DNA from: Alphaproteobacteria bacterium
Lineage (GTDB): Bacteria; Pseudomonadota; Alphaproteobacteria; UBA8366; Aestuariispiraceae
Direction: 5' to 3'
DNA: 64,000 nucleotides
Assembly: GCA_033344895.1 (NCBI GenBank)
Contig: JAWPMN010000001.1
Span: 1,984,001 to 2,048,000 of the forward strand
Part shown: positions 26,184-34,359 of the stretch, in pieces
Position numbering within the stretch: the first letter of the stretch is position 1
Layout: each line of letters starts with the position of its first letter
The notes under the pieces: generated by a model
Databases searched by the model: none
What the model was told of the DNA's origin: nothing
Seen by the model: the letters and a program-made list of their open reading frames with translations, nothing else
Translations under genes and position numbers: made by a program

Positions 26184-27809
26184 ATGTGGCAGGGGAAAAG
26201 GTGCCGGGCATTCAGCGGTATGATCCTGGGGAGCGCTGTTCTTTTAGCGGCCTGCAGCCAATCGAATGGTGTGACTGCTCCGACGAAAGCTATGAGCAAA
26301 CCGCGACTGGAAACGCGCGTTGCGGTTCTCGAATCGTGCCCTGTCTACACAAATACTCGGAAGGCCGGCGTTGAGCTGAGCCCCCTTCTGCTGTCTTTGG
26401 TCACGACATTCGGGCCGATCATTCTTGAAAAATCGTACGATGCAGCCGTCAGTGCGGTCCGAAAGGCCGGTGAAGGCGGGAAGGCGGAACAGATCGGTTC
26501 AAGCCATGTTGCGACATACGCCTATGCGTTGACGCCGACACGCGTCGAAACGGTCGCCAACGTTCTGGAACCCAAGCCGCCGGAATTGAATATCAATGGC
26601 TCCTTCCATTGTCTCGTTATCGCCAAAGGCAACGTGAACCCCGATACGCCCTCGGCGCCGTCCCGCGGAACCATGACAGAGGCGCAGTTGGGAACGTTGA
26701 GCAAAAAACTGGGAATCGTTGGTGACCCGGTCTTCTATCTGGAAGCCGTCATCCAAGAGAGTGAAGAGGGGAAGGAACAGTTTTACCTTCAACCCAAACA
26801 TTTTGAGTTCTTCGATGACGACGGCTGGTTTTCCCGCGACCAAGCTGTGACCTTCCAGATTGACCTGATGCGACTGCAAGAGGATGGAACGACGAAGGTT
26901 ATCGCCTCCGATTTACTCTTGTTCAGTAAGGTTTCCAAGGGGACGGTCATGTCGATCCAGACTCTGAAGGGGACCACGTCGGCGTGGATGCCGATGCCGC
27001 CGGCGCCAACCGATTTCGCCGACGGCCGGAAGGCCAGCTATCGTTTGCTGCAGAGCCAGATCGACACATTGACAAAGCGCCTCCGCCAACTCGACAAAAT
27101 GAAGACCACTTGCGAGGTGAACCCGGACCTCGCGGGTGACGGGGAAGCCTGCTACGCGGCGGAAGGGGCGGCCCGTCTTGCCGCGGTCGCCGCGGCCGTC
27201 AATTCGGATTCACGGGTTATCGCTCAACAGGATAAGGTCGATATTCTGAACGATGCGCCGAAGGGAAAGACCAATCGACTGGCCACCGCGGAAGCAAGGC
27301 TGAAGCGTTTGCGGCAAGTCGTAAGATCGGAGCTTATCGCACAACTGCCGCAGCGCTATGCCGGCATCGACCAGGAAACCAGTGCGATCAAGCGAAGGGT
27401 CCAGGAACTTGAGACTGAACAGATGAAACTTGTTCCCAGCGAAACCGAACTCGTGCCGATCACGGTTAAGGCGACCGTTTCCACCGTCAAGGACGAGGTC
27501 AAATTCCTGACGACACTTGCCGAAGTGCTGGATGAAGGGAAGGATGACGTCCTCAAGGCTGTTGGGGATGAATTGCCGGCAGCGAAAGAAGCCGCGAAGG
27601 AAACCAAGCTCGCCGAGCAGGCGACGCTGATGACCAAGGTGACCGAGGAAGATTTCACTGTGAAGATTGAAGCGGCGCGGCTTGCGCAATTGGAGCCGAC
27701 GAAGGAAACAGATCCCGTTCCTTACTACGAGCAGGAAAAGAAACTGGCGCTTGCAAAAATTTCCGCCAATGAAGCGAGGCGGAAGGCGGGGTTGCCGCAA
27801 ATCCATTGA
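26184..27809 (+). CDS. Large helical lipoprotein of unknown function
   Basis: 541 residues. The N-terminus is a type II signal peptide with lipobox LLAACS (C24), so the mature protein should be lipid-anchored. Residues 60-100 (LLSLVTTFGPIILEKSYDAAVSAVRK) look amphipathic. Residues 100-290 appear to be a mixed alpha/beta domain. The C-terminal half (about 290-541) is rich in charged heptad-like helices, for example YRLLQSQIDTLTKRLRQLDK and RRVQELETEQMK, suggesting coiled coils. I recognise no family. It follows the protease gene by 14 bases and ends 30 bases before convergent rlmB. It might be the protease's substrate, anchor or regulator, but nothing in the sequence decides this. Confidence 0.75.
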   Translation: MWQGKRCRAFSGMILGSAVLLAACSQSNGVTAPTKAMSKPRLETRVAVLESCPVYTNTRKAGVELSPLLLSLVTTFGPIILEKSYDAAVSAVRKAGEGGKAEQIGSSHVATYAYALTPTRVETVANVLEPKPPELNINGSFHCLVIAKGNVNPDTPSAPSRGTMTEAQLGTLSKKLGIVGDPVFYLEAVIQESEEGKEQFYLQPKHFEFFDDDGWFSRDQAVTFQIDLMRLQEDGTTKVIASDLLLFSKVSKGTVMSIQTLKGTTSAWMPMPPAPTDFADGRKASYRLLQSQIDTLTKRLRQLDKMKTTCEVNPDLAGDGEACYAAEGAARLAAVAAAVNSDSRVIAQQDKVDILNDAPKGKTNRLATAEARLKRLRQVVRSELIAQLPQRYAGIDQETSAIKRRVQELETEQMKLVPSETELVPITVKATVSTVKDEVKFLTTLAEVLDEGKDDVLKAVGDELPAAKEAAKETKLAEQATLMTKVTEEDFTVKIEAARLAQLEPTKETDPVPYYEQEKKLALAKISANEARRKAGLPQIH

Positions 27810-27839
27810 CGGGAAGTGGCATCTCCGCTTTGGGCGCGG

Positions 27840-28673
27840 TCACCCCTTCCGGATGCTTGCGGCGTAAAGTGCCACGGCCGCGGCGTTGGAGACGTTGAGC
27901 GACCCGACGGCGTTGGGTGCCATGGCGATGCGGACGATCCCGTCGCAGGCCTCGCGGGTCAGGCGGCGCATGCCGTCGCCTTCCGCCCCCAGGATCAGCG
28001 CCAGCGGCCGGTCTACCGGCAGGTCCGTCATGGTCTCTTCCGCCTCGCCGGCCAGGCCCACGATCCAGTAGCCGAGTTGTTTCATCTCGTCGATCGCGCG
28101 GGCGAGATTGCCGACGCGAACGAAGGGAACGGTTTCCAATGCGCCGGAGGCCGTCTTCGCCAGGGCGGCAGTCTCCGGCGGAGCATGGCGATCCTGCACC
28201 ACCACCGCGACCGCGCCGAATACGGCGGCCGATCGCAGGATCGCGCCGACATTGCGCGGGTCGGTCACCTGATCGAGGATCAGCAGGGGCCGGCCGGGCT
28301 GGGCATCGGGCAGATCCGTCAGGGCAGGCGGTTCCAGGGGCAGAACTTCCAGGGCCAGACCCTGATGGACGCTGTCCGGCCCGGCGAGACGGTCGATATC
28401 TTCGCGGTTTCCGACTTCGATGGCGATTCCGCGGCGCGCGGCGGCGGCGGCGATCGACTCGGCGGCCTGCTCGGTCGCCACAAGCCGCCCGCAGCGGCGT
28501 TCAGGATTGGCAAGGGCGGCTGCGACCGGATGGGCGCCGGTCAGCCAGTAGCGATTGCCGCCGGCACCGGAGGATCCGCCATCCTTGCGCGGGCGGCTCT
28601 GCGGGCCTCCCGACCGGGCGCCCGATTGGCGGTTCTGCCGCTTTTGCGGCCGTGATCTCTTCGGTTTGTTCAT
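27840..28673 (-). CDS. rlmB: 23S rRNA 2'-O-ribose methyltransferase RlmB (SpoU family)
   Basis: 277 residues. A basic, low-complexity N-terminal tail of about 40 residues precedes a substrate-binding L30-like domain (YWLTGAHPVAAAL). The SPOUT/SpoU methyltransferase fold follows, with motif 1 LDQVTDPRNVGAILRSA, motif 2 ALILGAEGDGMRRL and motif 3 VGSLNVSNAAAVALY. RlmB methylates G2251 in the 23S rRNA peptidyl-transferase loop using S-adenosylmethionine. The gene is divergent from the tRNA-Tyr operon. A related TrmH-type specificity is possible, but the L30-like domain favours RlmB. Confidence 0.88.
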   Translation of the reverse strand: MNKPKRSRPQKRQNRQSGARSGGPQSRPRKDGGSSGAGGNRYWLTGAHPVAAALANPERRCGRLVATEQAAESIAAAAARRGIAIEVGNREDIDRLAGPDSVHQGLALEVLPLEPPALTDLPDAQPGRPLLILDQVTDPRNVGAILRSAAVFGAVAVVVQDRHAPPETAALAKTASGALETVPFVRVGNLARAIDEMKQLGYWIVGLAGEAEETMTDLPVDRPLALILGAEGDGMRRLTREACDGIVRIAMAPNAVGSLNVSNAAAVALYAASIRKG

Positions 28674-28768
28674 GACCGCGTCTTACGCCCAGAATGCCTG
28701 GGCGGCAAGCGGCCAGAGGGGTTTGCGCCGGTGGAACGATTTGTCGATGGGATTCCGCAACTTGCCCG

Positions 28769-28797
28769 TTGACAAGGGCCGGGCGGGACTCTAAACC
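28769..28797 (+). promoter_or_regulatory. Likely promoter of the tRNA-Tyr/tRNA-Gly/tuf/tRNA-Trp unit
   Basis: A perfect TTGACA (28769-28774) is followed after 17 bases by TAAACC (28792-28797), about 38 bases before tRNA-Tyr. The -35 is consensus and the -10 is weak. A GC-rich stretch follows immediately, as in stringently controlled stable-RNA promoters. Confidence 0.5.
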
Positions 28798-28834
28798 CCG
28801 TCCCGCCGTGCGGAGCGGCTTGTCGGTGTCATCT

Positions 28835-28919
28835 GGAGGGATGCCCGAGTGGTTAAAGGGGGCGGACTGTAAATCCGTTGGCTTAGCCTACGTTGGTTCG
28901 AATCCAACTCCCTCCACCA
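28835..28919 (+). tRNA. tRNA-Tyr (anticodon GTA)
   Basis: An 85-nt class II tRNA with a long variable arm. Acceptor GGAGGGA pairs with TCCCTCC, the anticodon region is GGACTGTAAATCC (GTA), the variable arm is GTTGGCTTAGCCTAC and the T-arm is GTTGG TTCGAAT CCAAC. CCA is encoded. It is the first gene of the unit with tRNA-Gly and tuf. Confidence 0.96.
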
Positions 28920-29006
28920 CCGACGCTCAAAGCGGCTCCGTTGTCGGCCAGAGCATCGCGAAGCGGTCGATCCGGCGGGCCGGACCGGGCGCTTCGAATG
29001 TGCTTT

Positions 29007-29080
29007 GCGGGTGTAGCTTAATGGTAAAGCTCCAGCCTTCCAAGCTGGCTACGTGGGTTCGATTCCCATCACCCGCTCCA
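29007..29080 (+). tRNA. tRNA-Gly (anticodon TCC)
   Basis: 74 nt with encoded CCA. Acceptor GCGGGTG pairs with CACCCGC, the anticodon arm is CCAGC CTTCCAA GCTGG (TCC) and the T-arm is GTGGG TTCGATT CCCAT. It lies 87 bases after tRNA-Tyr and 136 bases before tuf, in the conserved Tyr-Gly-tuf order. Confidence 0.96.
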
Positions 29081-29216
29081 GGTTGTCGGCCAGGATCCGG
29101 CCACGCGCACGGGATCGAATGGCCAGAGAGGTTCGAGATGGTGCGGTCCGTTGCCGGGCGCACGCTGTGTGAAACGAGCGTTCCTGAGTGACGCGAACGT
29201 AGGGAAGCGGAAAAAG

Positions 29217-30407
29217 ATGGCGAAGGAAAAGTTCGAGCGTACGAAACCGCACTGCAACATTGGCACGATTGGCCACGTTGACCATGGCAAGACGACGCTG
29301 ACGGCAGCGATCACGAAGACGCTTGCGGAGACGGGCGGCGCGACGTTCATGGACTACGCGAACATCGACAAGGCTCCGGAAGAGAAGGCGCGTGGGATCA
29401 CGATCAACACGGCGCATGTTGAGTATCAGACGGAGACGCGCCACTACGCGCATGTGGACTGCCCCGGCCACGCTGACTACGTGAAGAACATGATCACGGG
29501 TGCGGCGCAGATGGACGGCGCGATCCTGGTCGTGAACGCGGCGGACGGCCCGATGCCGCAGACGCGCGAGCACATTCTTCTGGCGCGTCAGGTTGGCGTT
29601 CCGGCGATTGTGGTTTTCCTGAACAAGGTTGACCAGGTCGACGACGAAGAGCTGCTGGAACTGGTCGAGATGGAAGTGCGCGAGCTGCTGAGCTCGTACG
29701 ACTTCCCGGGCGACGACATTCCGATCGTTGCGGGTTCGGCGCTGGCGGCGCTGGAAGGCCGTGACGACAACATCGGCAAGTCGAAGATCCTCGAGCTGAT
29801 GGCGGAAGTCGACCGTTACATTCCGCAGCCGGATCGTCCGAAGGACCGTCCGTTCCTGATGCCGATCGAAGACGTGTTCTCGATCTCGGGCCGTGGCACG
29901 GTTGTGACCGGTCGCGTCGAGCAGGGCATCGTGAAGGTCGGTGAGGAAATCGAGATTGTCGGTATCCGCGACACGCAGAAGACGACGGTGACGGGCGTCG
30001 AGATGTTCCGCAAGCTGCTGGACAGCGGCGAAGCGGGCGACAACATCGGCGCGCTGCTGCGCGGCATCGGCCGTGAGGACGTTGAGCGCGGTCAGGTTCT
30101 GGCGAAGCCGGGCTCGATCACGCCGCACACGAAGTTCAAGGGCGAAGCCTACATTCTGACGAAGGAAGAAGGCGGTCGTCACACCCCGTTCTTCACCAAC
30201 TACCGTCCGCAGTTCTACTTCCGCACGACGGATGTGACGGGCACGGTGACGCTGCCGGAAGGCACGGAAATGGTGATGCCGGGCGACAACATTTCGATGG
30301 ATGTCGAGCTGATCGCGCCGATCGCGATGGACGAAGGTCTGCGCTTCGCCATCCGTGAAGGCGGCCGCACCGTCGGTGCCGGCGTCGTCGCGTCCATCAT
30401 CGAGTAA
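29217..30407 (+). CDS. tuf: Elongation factor Tu (copy 1)
   Basis: 396 residues; GTPase motifs are [14 protein letters not shown] (G1), the [12 protein letters not shown] switch [12 protein letters not shown] (G3) and NKVDQVDD (G4), followed by the two beta-barrel domains. It delivers aminoacyl-tRNA to the ribosome. The ATG at 29217 matches the family N-terminus [12 protein letters not shown]; an upstream in-frame ATG at 29151 is not used. The gene differs from the second copy at 48644 by only seven third-position changes that I can count, and the encoded proteins are identical. Thr is almost always ACG and Ala mostly GCG over the first 100 codons, unlike neighbouring genes. It lies between tRNA-Gly and tRNA-Trp. 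Confidence 0.99.
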   Translation: MAKEKFERTKPHCNIGTIGHVDHGKTTLTAAITKTLAETGGATFMDYANIDKAPEEKARGITINTAHVEYQTETRHYAHVDCPGHADYVKNMITGAAQMDGAILVVNAADGPMPQTREHILLARQVGVPAIVVFLNKVDQVDDEELLELVEMEVRELLSSYDFPGDDIPIVAGSALAALEGRDDNIGKSKILELMAEVDRYIPQPDRPKDRPFLMPIEDVFSISGRGTVVTGRVEQGIVKVGEEIEIVGIRDTQKTTVTGVEMFRKLLDSGEAGDNIGALLRGIGREDVERGQVLAKPGSITPHTKFKGEAYILTKEEGGRHTPFFTNYRPQFYFRTTDVTGTVTLPEGTEMVMPGDNISMDVELIAPIAMDEGLRFAIREGGRTVGAGVVASIIE

Positions 30408-30418
30408 GGTTACGGTAT

Positions 30419-30446
30419 GCCGGGGTGCCCTGAGGGCGGCCCCGGC
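30419..30446 (+). promoter_or_regulatory. Nested stem-loop between tuf and tRNA-Trp
   Basis: GCCGGGG (30419-30425) pairs with CCCCGGC (30440-30446) and encloses GCCC-TGA-GGGC. There is no U run, and tRNA-Trp lies 26 bases downstream, so it is more likely an RNA-processing or 3'-end-stabilising structure than a terminator. Confidence 0.4.
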
Positions 30447-30472
30447 ACCTTCCGAGAGTTCGCGTACCGCGT

Positions 30473-30548
30473 AGGGGTATAGCTCAGTTGGTAGAGCGAC
30501 GGTCTCCAAAACCGTAGGTCCAGGGTTCGAATCCTTGTGCCCCTGCCA
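30473..30548 (+). tRNA. tRNA-Trp (anticodon CCA)
   Basis: 76 nt with encoded CCA. Acceptor AGGGGTA pairs with TGCCCCT (one G-T pair), the anticodon arm is ACGGT CTCCAAA ACCGT (CCA) and the T-arm is CAGGG TTCGAAT CCTTG. It is in the alphaproteobacterial order tuf, tRNA-Trp, secE. Confidence 0.95.
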
Positions 30549-30614
30549 GTTTTCCCGGTGACAGACGCTTCGCAGCGCAGGCCGGGGAGCCGGAAAAAGC
30601 GTATAGATCTGCGA

Positions 30615-30666
30615 CGCGTTTGCCGAACAGCCGCGAGGCGAAAGGGCAAACGCGCGCAAGTTTTTT
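30615..30666 (+). terminator. Intrinsic terminator after tRNA-Trp
   Basis: A perfect 10-bp stem, CGCGTTTGCC (30615-30624) with GGCAAACGCG (30645-30654), encloses a small GCC-GCGA-GGC hairpin. Six T residues at 30661-30666 follow. This should end the tRNA-tuf transcript and isolate it from secE-nusG. Confidence 0.75.
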
Positions 30667-30928
30667 ATGCCGGATTTCGGTTTTTTGCGTTTGGGGTGTT
30701 GTGCTTACGGCCTGAAAGGCTTACACCACGCCGGTTTCACGCGGCGTCGCTCCAGCGTAAAGATCGGGGCGCGACACCGCGTTTTCCGTCTTGCCGGGCG
30801 CCAGGGATGCATCTGGGCGACCGAAAAGTGGCGGAAATCCGCCGGGTTTCGCCCGGTGAAATTACAGTGAAGCGGTTCGGTGGGTTTGTCCAGACCGCGG
30901 TGCTTTTTAAGGAGTGAGACGAAGGATC
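30667..30928 (+). other. Leader and presumed promoter region of secE
   Basis: Together with 30549-30666 this is a 380-base gap without a gene. After the terminator it should contain the promoter for secE-nusG and the genes beyond. I see no clear consensus; TTGTGC-N17-TACACC near 30700 is a weak match. A CCGGG-TTTCG-CCCGG hairpin lies near 30841-30855. Confidence 0.4.
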
Positions 30929-31120
30929 ATGGCGAAGACCAATCCCGCGCAGTTCGTCCGCCAGGTGCGACAGGAAGCCAGCAAGGTGACCTGGCCGACC
31001 CGAAAGGAAACGGGCATCGCCACCCTGATGGTTTTCATCATGGTGACGATCATGGCGGTCTTTTTCCTCGCGGTGGACGGAATCATCGCCTGGCTGGTCC
31101 AGCTCATTCTGGGGCGCTGA
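30929..31120 (+). CDS. secE: Protein translocase subunit SecE
   Basis: 63 residues with a single membrane span near 36-58 (LMVFIMVTIMAVFFLAVDGI), preceded by the conserved amphipathic segment FVRQVRQEASKVTWPTRKE. This is the short, one-span SecE usual outside enterobacteria. SecE clamps the SecY channel of the inner-membrane translocon; secY is also in this window. The ATG at 30929 follows AAGGAGTGAGACGAAGG. The gene is directly upstream of nusG, as in most bacteria. Confidence 0.96.
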   Translation: MAKTNPAQFVRQVRQEASKVTWPTRKETGIATLMVFIMVTIMAVFFLAVDGIIAWLVQLILGR

Positions 31121-31180
31121 TCCCGCTTTAGTCCGATCCGCGGTTGCGGCGGGTCGCAGGTATGAACGATGAGGTAGGTC

Positions 31181-31711
31181 GTGGCGAAACGCTGGTACGT
31201 AGTGCACGTGTTCTCTGGCTCCGAGAAAAAGGTGGCCGAGTCCATTATGGAGCAGGTGCAGGCTCAAGGTCTGGAAGACATGCTGGAGACGGTTGAGGTT
31301 CCGACCGAAACCGTCGTCGAGATGCGGCGCGGCAAGAAGGTCAATGCCGAGCGCAAGTTCTTCCCCGGCTACGTTCTGGTGAATTGCGAGATGAACGATG
31401 TGACCTGGCATCTGGTGAGCAACACCGCCAAGGTCACCGGCTTCCTGGGAACCGGCAAGCGTCCTTCGCCGATCTCCGAAAAGGAAGCGCAGCGCATCCT
31501 CGACCAGGTACAGGAAGGTGTGGAGCGTCCGAAACCCTCCATCACCTTCGATATCGGCGAGCAGGTGCGCGTCAGCGACGGGCCCTTCACCTCCTTCAAC
31601 GGCACCGTTGAGGAAGTGGACGAGGAAAAGGCCCGGCTCAAGGTTACGGTGTCGATCTTCGGTCGCGCGACACCGGTCGAACTCGAATACTCCCAGGTCG
31701 AAAAGCTCTGA
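31181..31711 (+). CDS. nusG: Transcription termination/antitermination protein NusG
   Basis: 176 residues starting with GTG at 31181 (KRWYVVHVFSGSEKKV). The NGN domain includes FFPGYVLVNCEM, and the C-terminal KOW domain includes GEQVRVSDGPFTSFNGTVEEVD. NusG binds RNA polymerase, suppresses pausing, and links it to Rho or to ribosomal protein S10. The GTG start is one of three in this block (also rplJ and rpsM). It is 60 bases downstream of secE and cotranscribed. Confidence 0.97.
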   Translation: MAKRWYVVHVFSGSEKKVAESIMEQVQAQGLEDMLETVEVPTETVVEMRRGKKVNAERKFFPGYVLVNCEMNDVTWHLVSNTAKVTGFLGTGKRPSPISEKEAQRILDQVQEGVERPKPSITFDIGEQVRVSDGPFTSFNGTVEEVDEEKARLKVTVSIFGRATPVELEYSQVEKL

Positions 31712-31867
31712 GGGTCGGGTTCGCGATTACAGCGATCGAGAAACGTCGCGGCAGGCCAGTCCCGGACAAGTCCACCGGGAGCCGTTTGAACCGCGGCGCG
31801 ACCTTATCCGCCGACCGGCAGCCCCGCAGGGGTGGTTCGGTGGAAACGACGAAAAGGAAGGTTTGAA

Positions 31868-32299
31868 ATGGCGAAGAAGAAGATTGCGGGCTACATCAAG
31901 CTCGAAATCAAGGCGGGTCAGGCGAACCCGTCCCCGCCCGTCGGCCCGGCTCTGGGTCAGCGCGGCATCAACATCATGGAATTCTGCAAGGCCTTCAACG
32001 CGGCGACGCAGTCGATGGAGCCGGGAACCCCGACTCCGGTCGTCATCACCGCCTATGAAGACCGCAGCTTCACCTTCGTGACAAAGACGCCGCCGGCGTC
32101 CTACTTCCTGAAGAAGGCTGCAAAGGTGCAGAAGGGCTCCGGCACGCCGAACAAGGAAAAGGTCGGCTCGGTCACGATCGCGCAGGTGCGCGAGATCGCG
32201 GAAGCCAAGCTGCAGGACATGAACGCGGTGACCGTGGAAGCGGCGATGGAGTCCATCAAGGGCTCGGCGCGCGCCATGGGCATCACGGTGACGGAGTAA
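31868..32299 (+). CDS. rplK: 50S ribosomal protein L11
   Basis: 143 residues from the ATG at 31868 ([20 protein letters not shown]), after an AAGGAAGG site. It contains the proline-rich [21 protein letters not shown] switch region and the C-terminal 23S rRNA-binding domain ending in [11 protein letters not shown]11 forms the GTPase-associated centre with L10 and is needed for RelA activation. A 156-base spacer from nusG is the usual place for the L11-L1 operon leader. It is coupled to rplA (5-base gap). Confidence 0.98.
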   Translation: MAKKKIAGYIKLEIKAGQANPSPPVGPALGQRGINIMEFCKAFNAATQSMEPGTPTPVVITAYEDRSFTFVTKTPPASYFLKKAAKVQKGSGTPNKEKVGSVTIAQVREIAEAKLQDMNAVTVEAAMESIKGSARAMGITVTE

Positions 32300-32304
32300 G
32301 CGTC

Positions 32305-33003
32305 ATGGCGAAACTGGGTAAGCGACTGAAGGGTGCCTACGAAGGCATCGACCGCACGAAACTCTACGCGGTGGAAGAAGCGATCGATCTGCTGAAGGGC
32401 GCTGGCGCGAAATTCGACGAATCCGTCGAAATCGCCATGAACCTGGGTATCGATCCGCGTCACGCCGATCAGCAGGTGCGTGGCGCCTGCGCGCTGCCGC
32501 ACGGTACCGGCAAGTCTGTTCGTGTCGCGGTTTTCGCGCGGGGCGACAAGGCCGATGAAGCCAAGGCGGCGGGCGCCGATTTTGTCGGTGCCGAGGACCT
32601 GATGGAACAGGTTCAGGGCGGCATGATGGATTTCGACCGTGTCATCGCCTCGCCGGACATGATGGCCATCGTCGGCCGTCTGGGTAAGGTTCTGGGTCCG
32701 CGCGGCCTGATGCCGAACCCGAAGCTCGGCACCGTGACGCCGAACGTCGCCGACGCGGTGAAGAACGCCAAGGCCGGTGAAGTTCAGTTCCGTGCCGAAA
32801 AGGCGGGCATCGTTCATGCCGGCATCGGCAAGGCGAGCTTCTCCTCCGAGCAGCTGGCCGAGAACGTCCGCGCCTTCGTGACCGCCATCCAGTCGGCCAA
32901 GCCGTCGGGTGCGAAGGGCACGTATATCAAGCGTGTTTCGATTTCGTCGACCATGGGCCCGGGCATCAAGCTCGACCTGGCGTCGGCGCAGCCGCAGGCC
33001 TAA
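32305..33003 (+). CDS. rplA: 50S ribosomal protein L1
   Basis: 232 residues, full length. Recognisable segments are [36 protein letters not shown] and [20 protein letters not shown]1 forms the mobile stalk near the E site and, in well-studied bacteria, represses its own L11-L1 mRNA. It starts 5 bases after rplK and is followed by the 337-base leader of rplJ. Confidence 0.98.
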   Translation: MAKLGKRLKGAYEGIDRTKLYAVEEAIDLLKGAGAKFDESVEIAMNLGIDPRHADQQVRGACALPHGTGKSVRVAVFARGDKADEAKAAGADFVGAEDLMEQVQGGMMDFDRVIASPDMMAIVGRLGKVLGPRGLMPNPKLGTVTPNVADAVKNAKAGEVQFRAEKAGIVHAGIGKASFSSEQLAENVRAFVTAIQSAKPSGAKGTYIKRVSISSTMGPGIKLDLASAQPQA

Positions 33004-33340
33004 GGGCGCGCGGTTAGGGTTTCCGGTGCGGCTTCGGCCGTTCCGGAGAACCGCGTTTTCCGGTTCGCCGGGGATACGCGGGTACCTGTCCGAGATTGAC
33101 GGTGGTCGGCCCGGTTTTCCGGTTCGGCCTTAAGCGGGGCACCGGCCGTCATGAGATAGGTAGGACTGGAATGCAGACGGAGTTCGTAACGGGTCGACTG
33201 TCGGCCGGGCTCGATCGCCGTTTCCATCCTCCCGGGCAGGAAGTGGGTTCGCCCCTGAAAAGGCGGACTTTGTTGAAACCGGTTCTGATTGCCCCGAACG
33301 ATTCATGGGGCGGGACGAACCACAACAGCGGAGACGATCA
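33004..33340 (+). promoter_or_regulatory. rplJ (L10) leader region
   Basis: This 337-base gap before rplJ has no gene. It contains stem-loops such as GAACCG-cgttttc-CGGTTC (33049-33066) and an exact 13-base direct repeat, gttttccggttcg, at 33055-33067 and 33114-33126. Position and structure fit the family of L10-L12-binding leaders that control rplJL translation. The exact fold was not derived. Confidence 0.5.
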
Positions 33341-33850
33341 GTGGACCGATCGAAAAAGGAAGCCCTGGTCGCCGAGCTGCGCGAGACCTTTGAAGCGTCC
33401 AGCCTGGTGGTTGTTACCAGCCAGTCCGGCATGACGGTTTCGGAAGTCTCGGACCTTCGGCAAAAGATGCGCGATGCGGGTGCGGGTTACAAGGTAACCA
33501 AGAACACGCTCGTGAAGCTGGCGCTGAAGGGAACGAAGTTCGAGCACCTGGACGAGGTGTTCACGGGTCCGACGGCGATCGCCTTCTCGAAGGATCCGGT
33601 TGCGGCTGCCAAAGTGGTGACCGATTACCGGAAAACCAACGAGAAGATCTCGGTCGTCGCGGGGGGGCTGGACGGCTCCGGGCTTGATGCCGCTCAAGTC
33701 GATGCGCTGGCGAAACTGCCTTCGCTCGATGAGCTGCGTGCCAAGCTCGTAGGCGTGATCCAGGCTCCGGCCACCAAGGTTGCTGGCGTGCTTCAGGCGC
33801 CGGCTGGCCAGTTGGCCCGCGTGTTCTCCGCGTACGGAAGCTCGAATTGA
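33341..33850 (+). CDS. rplJ: 50S ribosomal protein L10
   Basis: 169 residues starting with GTG at 33341 (DRSKKEALVAELRETF). An upstream ATG at 33305 would add an unconserved extension. It contains ASSLVVVTSQSGMTVSEVS, the AGAGYKVTKNTLVKLAL rRNA-binding segment, and a C-terminal helix (KVAGVLQAPAGQLARVFSAY) that carries the L7/L12 dimers. The rare start and the long leader suggest translational autoregulation, as known for L10. Confidence 0.96.
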   Translation: MDRSKKEALVAELRETFEASSLVVVTSQSGMTVSEVSDLRQKMRDAGAGYKVTKNTLVKLALKGTKFEHLDEVFTGPTAIAFSKDPVAAAKVVTDYRKTNEKISVVAGGLDGSGLDAAQVDALAKLPSLDELRAKLVGVIQAPATKVAGVLQAPAGQLARVFSAYGSSN

Positions 33851-33907
33851 GGTGCGGCTCGGGACAAGCACGAGTCCAAACAATCTGCCTGAATGGAGTG
33901 ATGAGAA

Positions 33908-34291
33908 ATGGCTGATCTTGAGAAACTGGCCGAAGAGCTCTCGAACCTGACCGTCATCGAGGCGGCTGAGCTCTCAAAAATGTTGGAAGAAAAATGGGGC
34001 GTTTCCGCCGCGGCTCCGGTCGCTGTGGCTGCTGCTCCGGGTGCCGGCGGTGGCGATGCCGCTCCGGCCGCCGAGGAAAAAGACTCCTTCGACGTCGTTC
34101 TTGCCGCCGCCGGCGACAAGAAGATCAACGTCATCAAGGAAGTCCGTGCCATCACGGGCCTCGGCCTGAAGGAAGCCAAGGACCTCGTCGAAGGTGCGCC
34201 GAAAGCCGTCAAGGAAGGCGTTGCCAAGGAAGAGGCCGAAGAGCTGAAGAAGAAGCTCGAGGAAGCTGGCGCGACCGTCGAGCTGAAGTAA
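33908..34291 (+). CDS. rplL: 50S ribosomal protein L7/L12
   Basis: 127 residues. The N-terminal dimerisation domain ([20 protein letters not shown]) is joined by an Ala/Gly/Pro hinge ([20 protein letters not shown]) to the factor-binding domain with [21 protein letters not shown]7/L12 recruits EF-G and EF-Tu and is present in several copies per ribosome. It lies 57 bases after rplJ and just before an attenuator-like hairpin that would lower read-through into rpoB. Confidence 0.98.
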   Translation: MADLEKLAEELSNLTVIEAAELSKMLEEKWGVSAAAPVAVAAAPGAGGGDAAPAAEEKDSFDVVLAAAGDKKINVIKEVRAITGLGLKEAKDLVEGAPKAVKEGVAKEEAEELKKKLEEAGATVELK

Positions 34292-34300
34292 TCGGCTTTA

Positions 34301-34359
34301 CGTCGTGGACGGGATCGATCGGCCGTATGGCCCGACCGGTTCCGTCCCGACGGCGTTTT
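34301..34359 (+). terminator. rplL-rpoB attenuator hairpin
   Basis: The arms CGTCG-t-GGACGG (34301-34312) and CCGTCCCGACG (34342-34352) form an 11-bp stem with one bulge. Inner pairing involves TCGGCC and GGCCCGA, and a GTTTTG run follows. It starts 10 bases after the rplL stop, where E. coli has its partial terminator. Confidence 0.65.

Noticed and set aside
29049-30659. 536-residue minus-strand frame over tuf
   Set aside because: Shadow of tuf and tRNA genes; the same shadow recurs over the second tuf copy.
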